64,000 bases of DNA from assembly GCF_019320115.1 (NCBI RefSeq), contig NC_089589.1, positions 25,032,690 to 25,096,689 of the forward strand. The letters run 5' to 3'. Below are positions 34,798 through 46,177 of the stretch, piece after piece (within the stretch, counting starts at the first letter, position 1; the number at the start of each line of letters is the position of its first letter). This DNA comes from Miscanthus floridulus (Eukaryota; Streptophyta; Magnoliopsida; Poales; Poaceae). The notes under the pieces are model-generated. The model ran no database searches, was not told the origin of the DNA, and saw nothing but the letters and a program-made list of their open reading frames with translations. Made by a program: the position numbers and the translations under genes.

Positions 34798-37700
34798 GTG
34801 AACTACAAGACTGGTGGAAGTCATTGGGTTATTGATAGTGGTTGCACTCAACATATGACCGGTGATCCTCGTATGTTCACCTCACTAGATGAAGAGATAG
34901 ATGGACAAGAGAAAATAACATTTGGAGATAACTCAAAGGACAAGATTAAAGGATTGGGCAAAGTGGCAATATCAAATGATCATTCCATCTCCAATGTGCT
35001 ATATGTTGCTTCATTGAGTTTCAACTTGATATCCGTTGGACAATTGTGTGATCTTAGCTTCCAATGCTTGTTCACTGAGAAGGAGGTTGTTGTATCCAAG
35101 GTAGATGATAATCAAGTGATATTCAATGGATTTAGATACAGCAACTTATATCTAGTGGACTTCACCTCCGAAGATGCAAATTTGAAGACTTGCCTATTCA
35201 CCAAAACAATACTTGGGTGGCTATGGCATAGAAGACTTGCTCATGTTGGTATGAGTTCACTCAAGAAGCTAATGAAGAATGATTTGGTGAGAGGGTTGAA
35301 GGATGTGAAGTTTGAGAAGGATAAGCTTTGTAGTGCATGTCAAGCCGGCAAGCAAGTTGCAAATACCCATCCAACAAAAGCTTTTATGTCAACCATAAGA
35401 GTGCTAGAACTCCTACACATGGATTTATTTGTACCAACAACATATAAGAGTTTGGGAGAGAATCTCTATTGTCTTGTGATTGTTGATGACTATTCAAGGT
35501 ATACATGGGTATTCTTCCTTCATGACAAATCCGAAGTTGCATCTTGTTTCAAGAAGTTTGCCAAGAGAGCTCAAAATGAATTTGAAGTGAAGCTCAAGAA
35601 GATAAGAAGTGACAATAGAAAAGAATTTGACAACAGAAACATTGAAGCTTATTATGATGAAGTTGGGATCAAGCATGAAGTCTCCGCAACTTATACTCCT
35701 CAACAAAATGGTGTAGTTGAGAGGAAGAACCGGACTTTGATCACTCTTGCAAAGACAATGCTAGATGAGTACAACACCCTCGAAGCTCTATGGGCGGAAG
35801 CAATCAACACCGCATGCTATGCATCAAACCGTCTATTCCTTCAAAAGTTCCTTGGCAAGACACCTTATGAGTTGCTCAATGGGAAAAAGCCAGACGTCTC
35901 CTTCTTTAGGGTGTTTGGTTGCAAATGCTACATCTATAAGAAGCGGCAACACCTAGAGAAGTTTCAAAGACGTTGTGATACTAGTTTTCTTGTTGGTTAC
36001 TCATCAAAGTCCAAAGCATATAGAGTATTTAATCATGTAACCGGCTTGGTTGAAGAAACATATGATGTGGAATTTGATGAATCTAACAGCTCCTAAGGAG
36101 CACATGAGAATCTTGATGATGTAGGTGATGAACCATTGAGGGAGGCTATAAAGAATATTCCGGTGGGCGACATCAAGCCAAAAGATGATGAAGATGATGT
36201 ACAAGTCATTGATCAACCTTCTTCATCAAGTGTGCCACAAGATGGTAAAAAAGATGGGAGAGTAGAAAATAAAGATACTCATATCTCTCATGAGCAAATG
36301 GTGGTACAAGCACAAGATGTTGATGCTCCACAACCACCGCCTCAAGTGGTCAATAGAAGAAATACACCTCTCCTACAAGATCATCCACAAAATCTCATCA
36401 TAGGGAGTCCATCAAAGGGTGTAATGACTCGATCTCAAAAACTTACTTCATTTATTGCTCATCACTCTTTTGTCTCTTGCTATGAGCCTACTAAGGTAGA
36501 AGAAGCTCTTAAAGATCCAGATTGGATCAATGCCATGCATGAAGAGTTGAACAACTTCACTCGCAATGAAGTTTGGACTCTTAAAGAGCGACCAAAAGGT
36601 GCAAGAGTCATTAGAACAAAGTGGGTGTTCCGCAACAAGCAAGATGATCAAGGTATTGTTGTGAGGAACAAGGCAAGACTAGTTGCAAAGAGGTTCTCCC
36701 AAGTTGAAGGTTTGGATTTTGGAGAGACCTTTGCACCGGTTGTAAGATTAGAAGCCATCCGTATCCTACTTGCATATGCATCACATCATGAAATAAAAAT
36801 ATATCAAATGGATGTGAAAAATACATTTTTAAATGGCTTTATTAATAAACTAGTCTATGTTGATTAACCTCCCAGGTTTGAAGACCCTAGATATCCTAAT
36901 AATGTTTATAGGTTGTCCAAGGCACTATATGGGCTTAAGCAAGATCCAAGAGCTTGGTATGAGCGCCTTCGGGACTTCCTCATTGAGAAGGGCTTCACCA
37001 TTGGGAAGGTCGACACCACACTATTCACCAAGAAGCTTGATGGGCATATCTTCATTTGTCAAGTATATGTTGATGATATCATCTTTGGATCATCAAATGA
37101 AGACTTATGCAAAGAATTTGGTGAATTGATGTCGAAAGAGTTTGAGATGTCCATGATTGGTGAGCTTACATTCTTTCTTGGTTTTCAAGTCAAGCAAATG
37201 AAAGAAGGCATCTTCATCTCTCAAGAGAAATACACAAAAGATCTTCTCAAGAGATTCAAGATGGATGAATGTAAGCCAATCAAGACACCAATGTCTACCA
37301 ATGGACATCTTGATCTAGATGAGGGAGGTAACCCGGTTGATCAAACTCTCTACCGTTCCATGATTGGTAGCTTGTTATATTTAACCGCATCTAGGCCCGA
37401 CATCATGTTTAGTGTGTGTATGTGTGCTAGATTTCAAGCTAATTCTAAGGAAACACATTTAATTGCCATAAAAAAGGATCCTTAGGTATCTTAAGCACAC
37501 ACACCAAGCATTGGCCTTTGGTATCCCAAAGGAGCTATATTTGAATTAGTTGGCTATTCCGATTCAGATTATGTCGGTTGCAAAGTTGATAGAAAAAGCA
37601 CATCCAGAGTGTGCCATTTGCTTGGTAGATCACTTGTGTCTTGGTCCTCCAAGAAACAAAATAGTGTGGCTTTGTCCACCGCCAAAGCGGAATATATTGT

Positions 37701-38028
37701 CGCGGGTGCTTGTTGTGCACAAATATTATACATGAAATAAACTTTGCTAGACTATGGTGTAGTTCTAAAAAAGATACCTCTTTTGTGCAACAATGAAAGT
37801 GTGGTAAAACTTGCAAATAATCCGGTTCAACACTCTCGCACCAATCACATAGATATCTGCCATCACTTTCTAAGAGATAATGTTGCTAAAAATGATATAT
37901 CACTAGAAGGTGTAAGAACTGAAGATCAATTAGCGGATATCTTCACTAAACCGCTAGATGAGGCTACATTTTGTAGATTGCGGAATGAGCTCAATGTACT
38001 TGATTTTAGTAACTTCACTAAAAATTGA
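34798..38028 (+). pseudogene. pol: Pol of family-B Sirevirus (protease, integrase, RT, RNase H)
   Basis: In the same frame as gag. The aspartic protease core is VIDSGCTQHMTG at the start; next are the HHCC pre-integrase zinc region (WHRRLAHVGMSS...CSACQAGK) and the integrase DDE core (HMDLF, IRSDNRKEF with GG changed, NGVVERKNR). RT has the [21 protein letters not shown] and YVDDIIFGSS motifs. RNase H ends with HSRTNHIDICHHFLRDNV and DQLADIFTKPL. Breaks: TAA at 36094 and 36865 (both explainable as CAA to TAA) and two compensating indels around 37473-37500. The order INT before RT proves Copia. Inactive copy. Confidence 0.9.
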
Positions 38029-38409
38029 GCTTGTGTTGTCCCTTGCATTCATTGTAATATACAACATGTTTAATTTTTGGTAATGCATATAGGGCTTGTC
38101 TAACATGGTTAAGATAACCGCCGAAAAGCATGTGAAGAAGCTTAACCTTGGATCAAACTTGACAAGCAACTAGATTTACTTACAAGTATTGCATATGCAT
38201 GGATGTTGTTTTGTCGTTTTGTTCTATTTGCCCTCTTATTGCCTATTTTCTTAAAAAGAATTATAGCCTAAGGCAAAATATTTTGAAAAATATGAGGGTT
38301 TGAGAGATGTCACTCACATCAGTCCCAATTGGTGTTTATTTGGATCTTAATCAAGTTGGGACTTGATTGGGAACAGGCAGCGTGGAGGAACATTGAAGAT
38401 TTGCTAGAA
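38029..38409 (+). other. Spacer after pol
   Basis: AT-rich, no reading frame, no recognised motif until the motif array that begins near 38416. Confidence 0.6.
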
Positions 38410-38769
38410 AAGAGTGACCGGACGCTGCACCAGACTCTGCTGTCCAGCATCCGGTCAGTTCATAGGAGGTGAACAGAAGCTAAAGGAGTGAGTGGACTCT
38501 GCTTTGGAGCATCCGGTCAGGAAGGGTTCCAGCGTTCGGTCGATCTACATGGCGTTAAAGGCGACTAACCGGACTCTGGTTGCGTCTGGTCATGGACCAC
38601 CAGACGCGTCTAGTCGCGATTCCAGAGGAATTGGACCTCTCTGGAATCGACCGGACACTGGGTGGTAGCGTTCGGTCGCTACCACCGGAGCGTCTGGTTA
38701 GTAGATATCGTGTGGCATCAAGTCTCTTTCTTGTTTTGCGTTTTTGATCCGCTAGGGGCCACTATATAA
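38410..38769 (+). promoter_or_regulatory. Internal LTR-like promoter candidate upstream of third ORF
   Basis: At least eight half-sites of the GACCGGACGC/GCGTCCGGTC family (for example 38416, 38446, 38505, 38530, 38651 and 38667) are followed by TATATAA at 38763-38769. This copies the array-then-TATA layout of both LTR families but lies inside the element. It could drive a subgenomic mRNA for the third ORF; function is inferred. Confidence 0.5.
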
Positions 38770-39419
38770 TGTCGCGTGCTCTTGACCTAACCACCGTCAT
38801 CGCCGTACGCCCGTGCCCCAAGCCGAATGCTGCCGCTGCCCGCATGCGCGCCGCCAAGCCCCACTCGCCTCTGCCCACGCTGCTGTGCCTCCACCGCCGC
38901 CGCACCCACACAACTCTTCCCCACACCAGCTCGCCACGCCAGCACCACCGCTCGCCCGCGCGCACACCGCTGAGATTCACTGCTAGTTCTCATCCATTGC
39001 TCCGCGTCGATAACCCTTACTCCAACGTCGTCGTGACCTAACTCGATCTGCTTCAGAGCTTTGACTTCAATTGCATCTAGGGCTATCAATTCATCGCAAA
39101 CCCTAACCCTAGCGGTCCTGGTGTTCCCCTCACGTGTCACTTCTCTTTTCATTGGATCACCATTTCGTCAGGTAGCAAGCCAGTCGATTCAATTTCGTAC
39201 CTACATTGCTTGCTCTCATAGGGTTTCGCATCTATTAGATATATTGTATTTACTTGTATATCCATCTATTCCATCGTGCAGCAAGTCGGTGCCGTTGAGG
39301 TGATAGGAGCAGTTGTCAGTTAACTCGAAGCCAAGCTCGCGAGTACGGATCGAGGCCAAGCCTCAAAAGTGTCTGTGGATAGTTGTTCTTGTCAGCGGCA
39401 ATGATTCTAGTCAGATCAG
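38770..39419 (+). other. CpG-rich leader with candidate intron
   Basis: A GC-rich, pyrimidine-heavy stretch (38770-38970) containing CCCTAACCCTAGC further on resembles a plant 5' UTR. Donor CAG|GTAGCA (intron from 39172) and acceptor GTGCAG (ending 39281), with a T-rich interior, fit a 110-base intron. The third ORF starts 138 bases later. Confidence 0.4.
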
Positions 39420-40291
39420 ATGGCTCGCACCAAGAATGTAGGTGGTGGTCCAGGAGATGATGATTGGAGGCCTCTGCCTTGCTTGCCCGTAGGAACTAAA
39501 GGCAAGGCGACGAAGCAGGTTGCATCAAAGAAGCGCAAGTACCCTAATGCAGAGACAGTGAGAGCAGCAGCAGTAGCTGAGGCTGCAGAGCATGCCGAGA
39601 GAGGAGGTGTCCGCAGTGGAGTTGTCACTGCAGATCATCTAGCACCAGACGTGTAGGGCAGACTTAAGGAGATTGAGTGACTTCATGGTAGTCCATCTAG
39701 GACTGTCATGATGGCAGGCCGATGTCTTCCCATTGTGGATTCTCAGCCTCAGGGGGAGTCATAGCAGGAGTCACAGTAGCAGCCCCCACCAGCAGAGCCT
39801 CAGCCAGCTCAGGAGACATAGGAGGGACAGCAGTCACAGTAGCCTCAGGAGGGTGAGGAGGGCCAGCAGGCCGAGGAGACCGAGTAGACACCCCAGCCAT
39901 AGCTATGTCGCTCTGGTCGTACCCAGGTTCCAGTGTCACCGAGGCCGTCGACACAACGAAGGGGATCACGTCCACCACCTCGTCCATAGGGTCCGCCTCC
40001 AGTGACCCACCTTGACTTGAGGGCTGCCACGGCCAAGCAGGTTCAGCAGCTTCGCTTTATAGAGTTTGATGTGTGGTTTCCACCCAGGAGGGATGAGAGA
40101 GCTTCAGAGGGATTCTATACACCGCTCTAGGAAGACTTCTATAATGCATATCTGAACAGTGGAGCAGTTTTCAGATCCCAGCGGGTTTGTAGCATTGAGG
40201 CTATAGTCGCAGTAGCTGGAGAGCATATTCGCCCCTACCTTGCATATCTGCCGGGGCTGACAGATTTGATTAGATGGACTGGAGTATATGT

Positions 40292-42905
40292 TGAAGGGTC
40301 GAGATGGCGACTAGAGGGGGGGTGAATAGTCTTTTCTAAAACTTAGGACCTGTTTGGAGGAGCTCCGAGGTGCTCCGGCTCCGGTACTGTTCATGCACTG
40401 TAGCACAGAGCCGGTGGAGCTCGAAATCGTGGCTTCGCCGGCTCCTCCTCTTTTCGGCTTCTTTTCAGTTCATTTTGCGCCTCGATTTCCGAAATGGCTC
40501 CTGCTACAGTGTCACTATAGTACCCGAGGTGAGGAGCCAGAGCCGCCGGGAGCAACGCCAAACGCGTCCTTAATCGCGTCGGCTAACCGATACAAATGCG
40601 GAATTAAAACTATTGGTCTAGCCAAGACTATACCCCACTATATATGTTCACTAGCACCTTGCAAAGATAACAATTATGCAACAAAGGTGCCGAGCTAGCT
40701 AGAGCTCTCCTAAACAATTCTAGGAGCAAGGTTACACAAACCTATGCCACTAGTACTTTAAGCGACAAGGGAGCTCCTACATATGCTAGTAAGCAAAAAC
40801 ACAAAGCTAACGATGCTCACTAGCAATGCTCAATAACAAGGCAACCAATGCCTAATTAGAGAGCGCAAATACTTAGCTACACAAACTAAGCAATGTGACT
40901 AACAAGGTTACTAAAACCAAATTAGCCACGCAAGGGAGCTACTTCTATGCTACACAAGCAAGAAGGTAATTAGCAAGCTACACAAGCTATCTAATTACAA
41001 GAGCAACTACACAAGCTTAATATGTATAAAAGTAATTGCAAGCTTGTGTAATAGTGATGCAAACCAACAGGAAGAACAAGGTTGACATGATGATTTTTCT
41101 CCCGAGGTTTACTTGTTTACCAACACGCTAGTCCCTGTTGTGTCGACCGCTCACTTGGTGGTTCGGTGGCTAATTAGCATCACCCGCTAAGCCCGCATGT
41201 TGGGCGCCGCAAGAACCTACCCCTTGAGTGAGGATAGCTCAATGACACGCTTTACTAGAGTTGCTCTTCGTAGCTCCCGCGGGGTGAGCACAATGCCCCT
41301 CACAAGCACTTCTCCGGAGCGCCGCACAAGCTTCTTGCGCGCTTCGACGGAGACCACCACCAAGCTGTCTAGGAGGTGGCAACCTCCAAAAGTAACAAGC
41401 ACCATCGGCTTGCAACTCGATCACCTAGTGCCACTCGATGCAACCTCATGATGCAATCGCACTAGAATCGCTCACTCACACAATCGAATGATCACTATCA
41501 AGTATATGTGTGATGGAGGGCTCCTAAGCACTCACAAGCATGGACACTAAGTCCCTTGAGGTGCTCCACACCGGCCATGGCCAAAGGCCACTTCTATTTA
41601 TAGCCCTAAGGGCTAAACTAGCTGTTACCCCTTCACTGGGCAATGGTCGGGCCGACCAGATGCTCTGGTCGTGTTGACCGGACGCAGGACCTCAGCGTCC
41701 GGTCACCCACAGACTGCCATGTGTCCTGATTCCAATGGTCACTTGACTTGACCGGACACAGCAGCTTTCAACTGACTGGATGCTGAACCCCCATCGTTCG
41801 GTCGTTTCTAGTAAGGTACCGACCTCGACCGGACGCGTCTGGTCATACTTGATCGGACGCAGCCAGCGTCCGGTCACACTCCAGCTTCTGTGTCACTCCA
41901 CGTCAGCACGACCGGACGCAGGCAGGTAGCATCCGGTGCTTTTGGATCCAGCATCCGGTCACTTGACCGACGCTGGCATCTCCTCCATTCTCTTCACCCT
42001 TGCTCAAGTGTGCTAACCACAAGAATTTGCATCCGGCGCAATAGAAAATAGGCATCCCATTTTCTCGAAAGCGCCGAATCTCGCCTCGCAAGCTCGGCGG
42101 GAGGGAGAGAGGGACCCAAACCCATCTTAACCCTGCAAACACCACCTCCTTTGTAAATGTGCCAACACCACCAAGTGTACACCATCATGTGTATGTGTGT
42201 TAGCATTTTCACAATCATTTCCCAAAGGATGTTAGCCACTCAACTTGCCACGCCACTCGATCCTAGCGACAATGCAAAGTTAGATCACTCGAGTGGCACT
42301 AGATGACCGATATGCAAACAAGTTTGCCCCTCTTGATAGTACGGCCATCTATCCTAAACCCGGTCATAAACTTCTCTACACACCTATGACTGGTGAAATG
42401 AAATGCCCTAGGTTATACCTTTGCCTTGCGCATTCCATTCCATCTCCTCCAATGTTGATGCAACACATGCACCAACACGATCAACAATGATATGATCCAC
42501 TTCATATCATCACATGATCATATTGGTTCATCGATCTTGACTTCACTTGCTCTTCACCGTTGCCATCGTCCATCGGCGCCAAGTCTTGCTCAAGCTTCAC
42601 CGCCACGCGGTCCATCACTCCAAAGCCTTCGACTTGCCCTTCACGCTTGCAACCGATCCATCAAGCCAAGTCTTGTCTTGATCTTCTCCACCTTGATCAC
42701 ATGACTCAATGTCATGTCTCATGTGCAATAAGCTCCTTCATCATCACATGTGTGAGCTTTGCAACATCTCCAAGCCATTTTCACCTCCATGGCATATGTT
42801 GCTCATACACATGTACCTATGGACTAATCACCTATGTATCTCACATAAACACAATTAGTCCACCTAGGTTGTCACTCAATTACCAAAACCAACAAGGACC
42901 TTTCA
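40292..42905 (-). mobile_element. Solo LTR of family A, inserted antisense
   Basis: Reverse complement of the LTR at 5892-8262, from TGAAGGGTCG to ACCTTTCA, flanked by the 5-bp duplication TATGT (40287-40291 and 42906-42910). It was left by recombination between the two LTRs of a full element. Its TATA box is at 41594-41603 (minus). It is interrupted by a 224-bp MITE. Confidence 0.93.
40346..40569. mobile_element. Tourist-like MITE (224 bp) inside the solo LTR
   Basis: Ends GGACCTGTTTGGAGGAGCTCC and, reverse complemented, GGACGCGTTTGGCGTTGCTCC; flanked by TTA (40343-40345, 40570-40572). The other LTR copies lack it, which confirms the insertion. Confidence 0.88.
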
Positions 42906-44549
42906 TATGTTCCATCCTGGGTTTATCAGTTTTATGCTTCTCTCTATATTGACCCATAGCATAGATATATTCACTTTGCATTCAGTGGCAGAGACTACAA
43001 GATGATGAGTCAGAGGGCTAGGGAGATACTAAGGTTACAAGAGCAGCCTGTCAGGTTACATGAGGTATGTTATGGACAGCAACAACCTCCTAGGTGCCCT
43101 CATGGTGGTTTGGTGCCCCCTACAGATCTTGTGCGTCATTGCTTCAAAGAGCCTTTTGGTGAGGGGTCGAGGAGGAACCCCAGTGATCTTACCCCTACAG
43201 CTCGAGTGCTAGAGGCTATCATCAGGAGGACACTACTTCCTAGGATGGGATACAGAGAGGGTCTGACTCGCCTATAGTTTTGGCTCCTCAATGCCCTGAT
43301 GCAGTAGACAGTGTTCGATATTTGGGATCTTCTTCTGTCTGAGATGGAGGACACGATAGCTGAGGGCTTCAAGGGTCGCAGGCAGCTTCCATATGCACAT
43401 TGGATCACATTTCTTATGCTTAAGGCTATGCATGTTAGGACACCTGAGATGGTTGCAGAGTACAGAGGTGCCACTATAGAGTTTCTAGCTTATAACATGA
43501 CACAGAGGATCAGGCATAGCACACCACAGGCACCCACTCAGCATCGCCGTCGTCCAGATGTTCTAGAGTCAGCAGCTCAGCAGGACGAGATTATCAGAGG
43601 CATAGCCGCTACTGAGGAGCAGCAGCTTGAGGCTCAGGAGGAGAGGAGCAAGTCCAGTGACAGTTCAGATGACGACTACCTGCCTATTCCTCAGATGCCT
43701 CCATGCAGACACGATGCAGAGGCCGACAGTTCTAGCTCAGCTCCACCTGCACCGCAGATGGACCCCGCTTTGATTGCTATTCTTAAGCGGATGCAGCAGG
43801 ATCAGGCACGATAGGCTCAGGAGACCGCTGCCAACTTTGCACAGTTTTAGGCTCGTCAGGATGAGTTCCAGCGACAGCAGCATGTCCTCTAGCAGCAGCA
43901 GCAGATGCATCAGCAGCAGTTACTCATGCAGCAGCAGCTTATGGGATTTATGCAGTATGTAGTAATAACACTTGGGGCCCCACAGCCACATCTTTTGCCC
44001 CAGCTTGCTCAGCCTGCCACCACTACGATGACTCCAGCAGTACAGCCTAGTGGGCTTCAGAGTCAGGGATAGCCTCTAGCTTAGTTTGCCTCTCCCACAG
44101 TATAGGTGTCCCAGTGGTTATCCTCGCTAGTGTTAGCCCCGCGTTTCACACCACTTTAGACGGGCTTCACACCGGATCAGTCACCCTCGCTATTTGTGCC
44201 TGACACGTCAGTCTCTAGGAGTCTTGGAGCATCTTTTAGCGAGTTGATAGGGATGCCTACACCACCACATATATATGACCTCGGTCCCTCTACAGTAGCT
44301 CCTATCGACGTGACTACTCAGAGGCTCCCTTCTTCTGTTGCATCTTCCGATCCTACGATAGATATACCAGCAGCATCACAGGCAGCACCTGCCCCAGCTG
44401 AGACCCAGACCGCTTTAGAGACACTTCCGGTCATAGAGGGTCAGTCAGTACAGAGCTTAGGGTCAGATGACGATGGCGCCCAGTTTCAGCTTGCTCCTCG
44501 TACCTCAGCGCCCGGCTCGTCTATTGTAGCCCCGCCGACTGACCCTTAG

Positions 44550-45020
44550 GTTTTGGTGTTTGACGCCAAAGGGGGAGAGGGTTCGAGTATGTAGACTCAG
44601 GGGGAGCGAGTTTTAGGGGGAGTCTAGTTTGCTATTAGTATATTATATACATTTGGAGTTTTATTTATGTGATACACTATTACTATTATGCATTTGTGTG
44701 TTTACTTTCATACATACTATTATATCTATGTGATAGTGATATCTATGTGATTGTGATATATGACATGTGTGCTCTCTACTTTGAATTCCTTTTATGTCAT
44801 ATCATGCTCATTTGCCCTTGCTTCCGCGCTTAACTCTGATGCAAATGAGTTTTATTTCTTGTACTCAAGCCTATTTCATATCTTTTGAGTACATCGTGTT
44901 GGCTTAGGTCATATAAGCTTGCCTATCTACTTTGTTCTTATTGACAAAAGCTTATATGAACCAAGCATATCAAAAACCTCACTCTTTCACATACTCAATG
45001 TGGTATTGTCATCAATCACC
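44550..45020 (+). other. 3' untranslated part of family-B element
   Basis: Contains AAAGGGGGAGAGG at 44569 and several GGGGGAG repeats, then AT-rich sequence. No gene. Confidence 0.6.
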
Positions 45021-45216
45021 AAAAAGGGAGAGATTGAAAACATCTAGGCCCCTAGTTGGGTTTCGATGATTAATGACAATACAAGATTACTATGACTAAC
45101 GTGTGTTTTGTAGAGGCAATTAAGTTAGGTCATGGTAATGGAGATCAATTGGGCAATCAAGGTGGTCATGCCCCTACAATGGAAATCATTTTGGCTTTCA
45201 AAGGATGGACGACAAG
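45021..45216 (+). repeat. Polypurine tract and truncated 3' LTR, family B
   Basis: AAAAAGGGAGAGAT (45021-45034) precedes TGAAAACATC, which matches the start of the 5' LTR for 182 bases. At GGACGACAAG the sequence switches to the duplicated flank, sharing ACAAG at the junction. Confidence 0.9.
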
Positions 45217-46177
45217 AGTCAGCTCTAGCATCCACCTATCACTTGCAACAGAGGGGAAATAAAACCCTGAGTACTCAATTGTACTCAGCAAGACTTACCT
45301 AACAGGAGGAAAGAAAAGACTCCAAGAGTATGCAATGCTCTCTGGCTTGTGGGTTTATGGCATCTGCAGGAGCATTACTAAACGTGCGTCGTTATATTCA
45401 ATTTTATTAGCAGTCATCATTAGTTCATTAACTAACCATTCTATGTAAATACATGTACTACTTTTAAGCAGGTGGTAAGCAATCAGAACTAGTTTTATAT
45501 CTTTCATATTCTAGTTCTTACTACGGTGCTAGATTATAAACAAGTCATACCGGATCACCCGACTATTCACGAATCAATGTGCCCAGCTAGGTACCTCGAA
45601 ACACACGCCCTGCTTGTACCCTAGGCATAAACAGGATCAACCCACCACTCTCTTATCATGGGGTCTAGATTCCAGTCCAAACTTGGACTCCAAGACCCCG
45701 CTCCTGAGTTCTAGAATCAGTGCGGTGCTTAGACCTCCACCATCCCCGCCTCCAATCAGTTGGTACAGAAAAAGTCAGAACCCATGACAAGAGAGCAATG
45801 AGTCTTTCCGCGCCCATACACAAGTATGTGTTTAGGATAATAAGTCTGTGACCTACCTAGAACCCAATGCAACGGTCGGTCCTTAACCGACATAGGCGAA
45901 ACAAATGCAATTCGAGCCTCGCTCGAATGCCAAACTAAGTCCAGATCCAAAGTACCATTCCATCCGGTCTCCAATTATCATTCATATATATATATATATA
46001 TTTATTTATTTCAGGTGATAATAATACAGTAACAACAATAATATATTTCCTATCTCTCATGAGTGACAGGCAATCACTCGACTTCTATCAAAGTCCTGTA
46101 GCATAGCAAACTACACGATCCTGTCATACTAGTAAGACTCATAGGATAAATATGTATATATGTAAGTGGGTTCCATT
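45217..46177. repeat. Second copy of left-flank segment
   Basis: Collinear with 29780-30756 including the terminal CCATT; (AT)9 at 45984-46001 instead of (AT)19. Confidence 0.9.

Larger units (their letters stand above)
39420..44549 (+). pseudogene. Third (envelope-position) ORF of family-B Sirevirus, amber-rich
   Basis: Starting at ATG 39420, one frame can be followed to the TAG at 44547, stepping over the solo LTR at 40292-42905. The target duplication restores the same frame. On the way are 19 TAG codons and one TGA (39678), with no TAA and no frameshift. Most TAGs sit in Gln-rich sequence full of CAG, so CAG to TAG is the simple explanation. Content: a Lys-rich start, a Gln/Pro/Glu-rich segment, a central conserved-looking region (LRFIEFDVWFPPRRDER... 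to ...AHWITFLMLKAM, about 40030-43430), acidic Ser/Asp patch, a poly-Gln block and a Pro/Ser/Thr-rich tail. The central part faintly resembles the putative plant transposon domain (Transposase_32); no transmembrane segment is evident. Function unknown. Confidence 0.65.
30757..45216 (+). mobile_element. Family-B Sirevirus (Maximus-like Copia) with third ORF, 3' LTR truncated
   Basis: The order is a full 5' LTR, iMet primer site, gag, protease/integrase/reverse transcriptase/RNase H in Copia order, then about 7 kb more with a third ORF, a polypurine tract and only the first 182 bases of the 3' LTR. Left target site CCATT (30752-30756). A gag with a long coiled coil, the large size, the post-pol ORF and the LTR palindromes suggest the Sirevirus/Maximus group. 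It contains the antisense family-A solo LTR. Several stops and indels show it is old and inactive. Confidence 0.88.

Noticed and set aside
39733..40005. Arg/Ser-rich frame overlapping the third Sirevirus ORF
   Set aside because: A shadow frame of the Gln/Pro-rich segment; the ORF3 frame is continuous on both sides.
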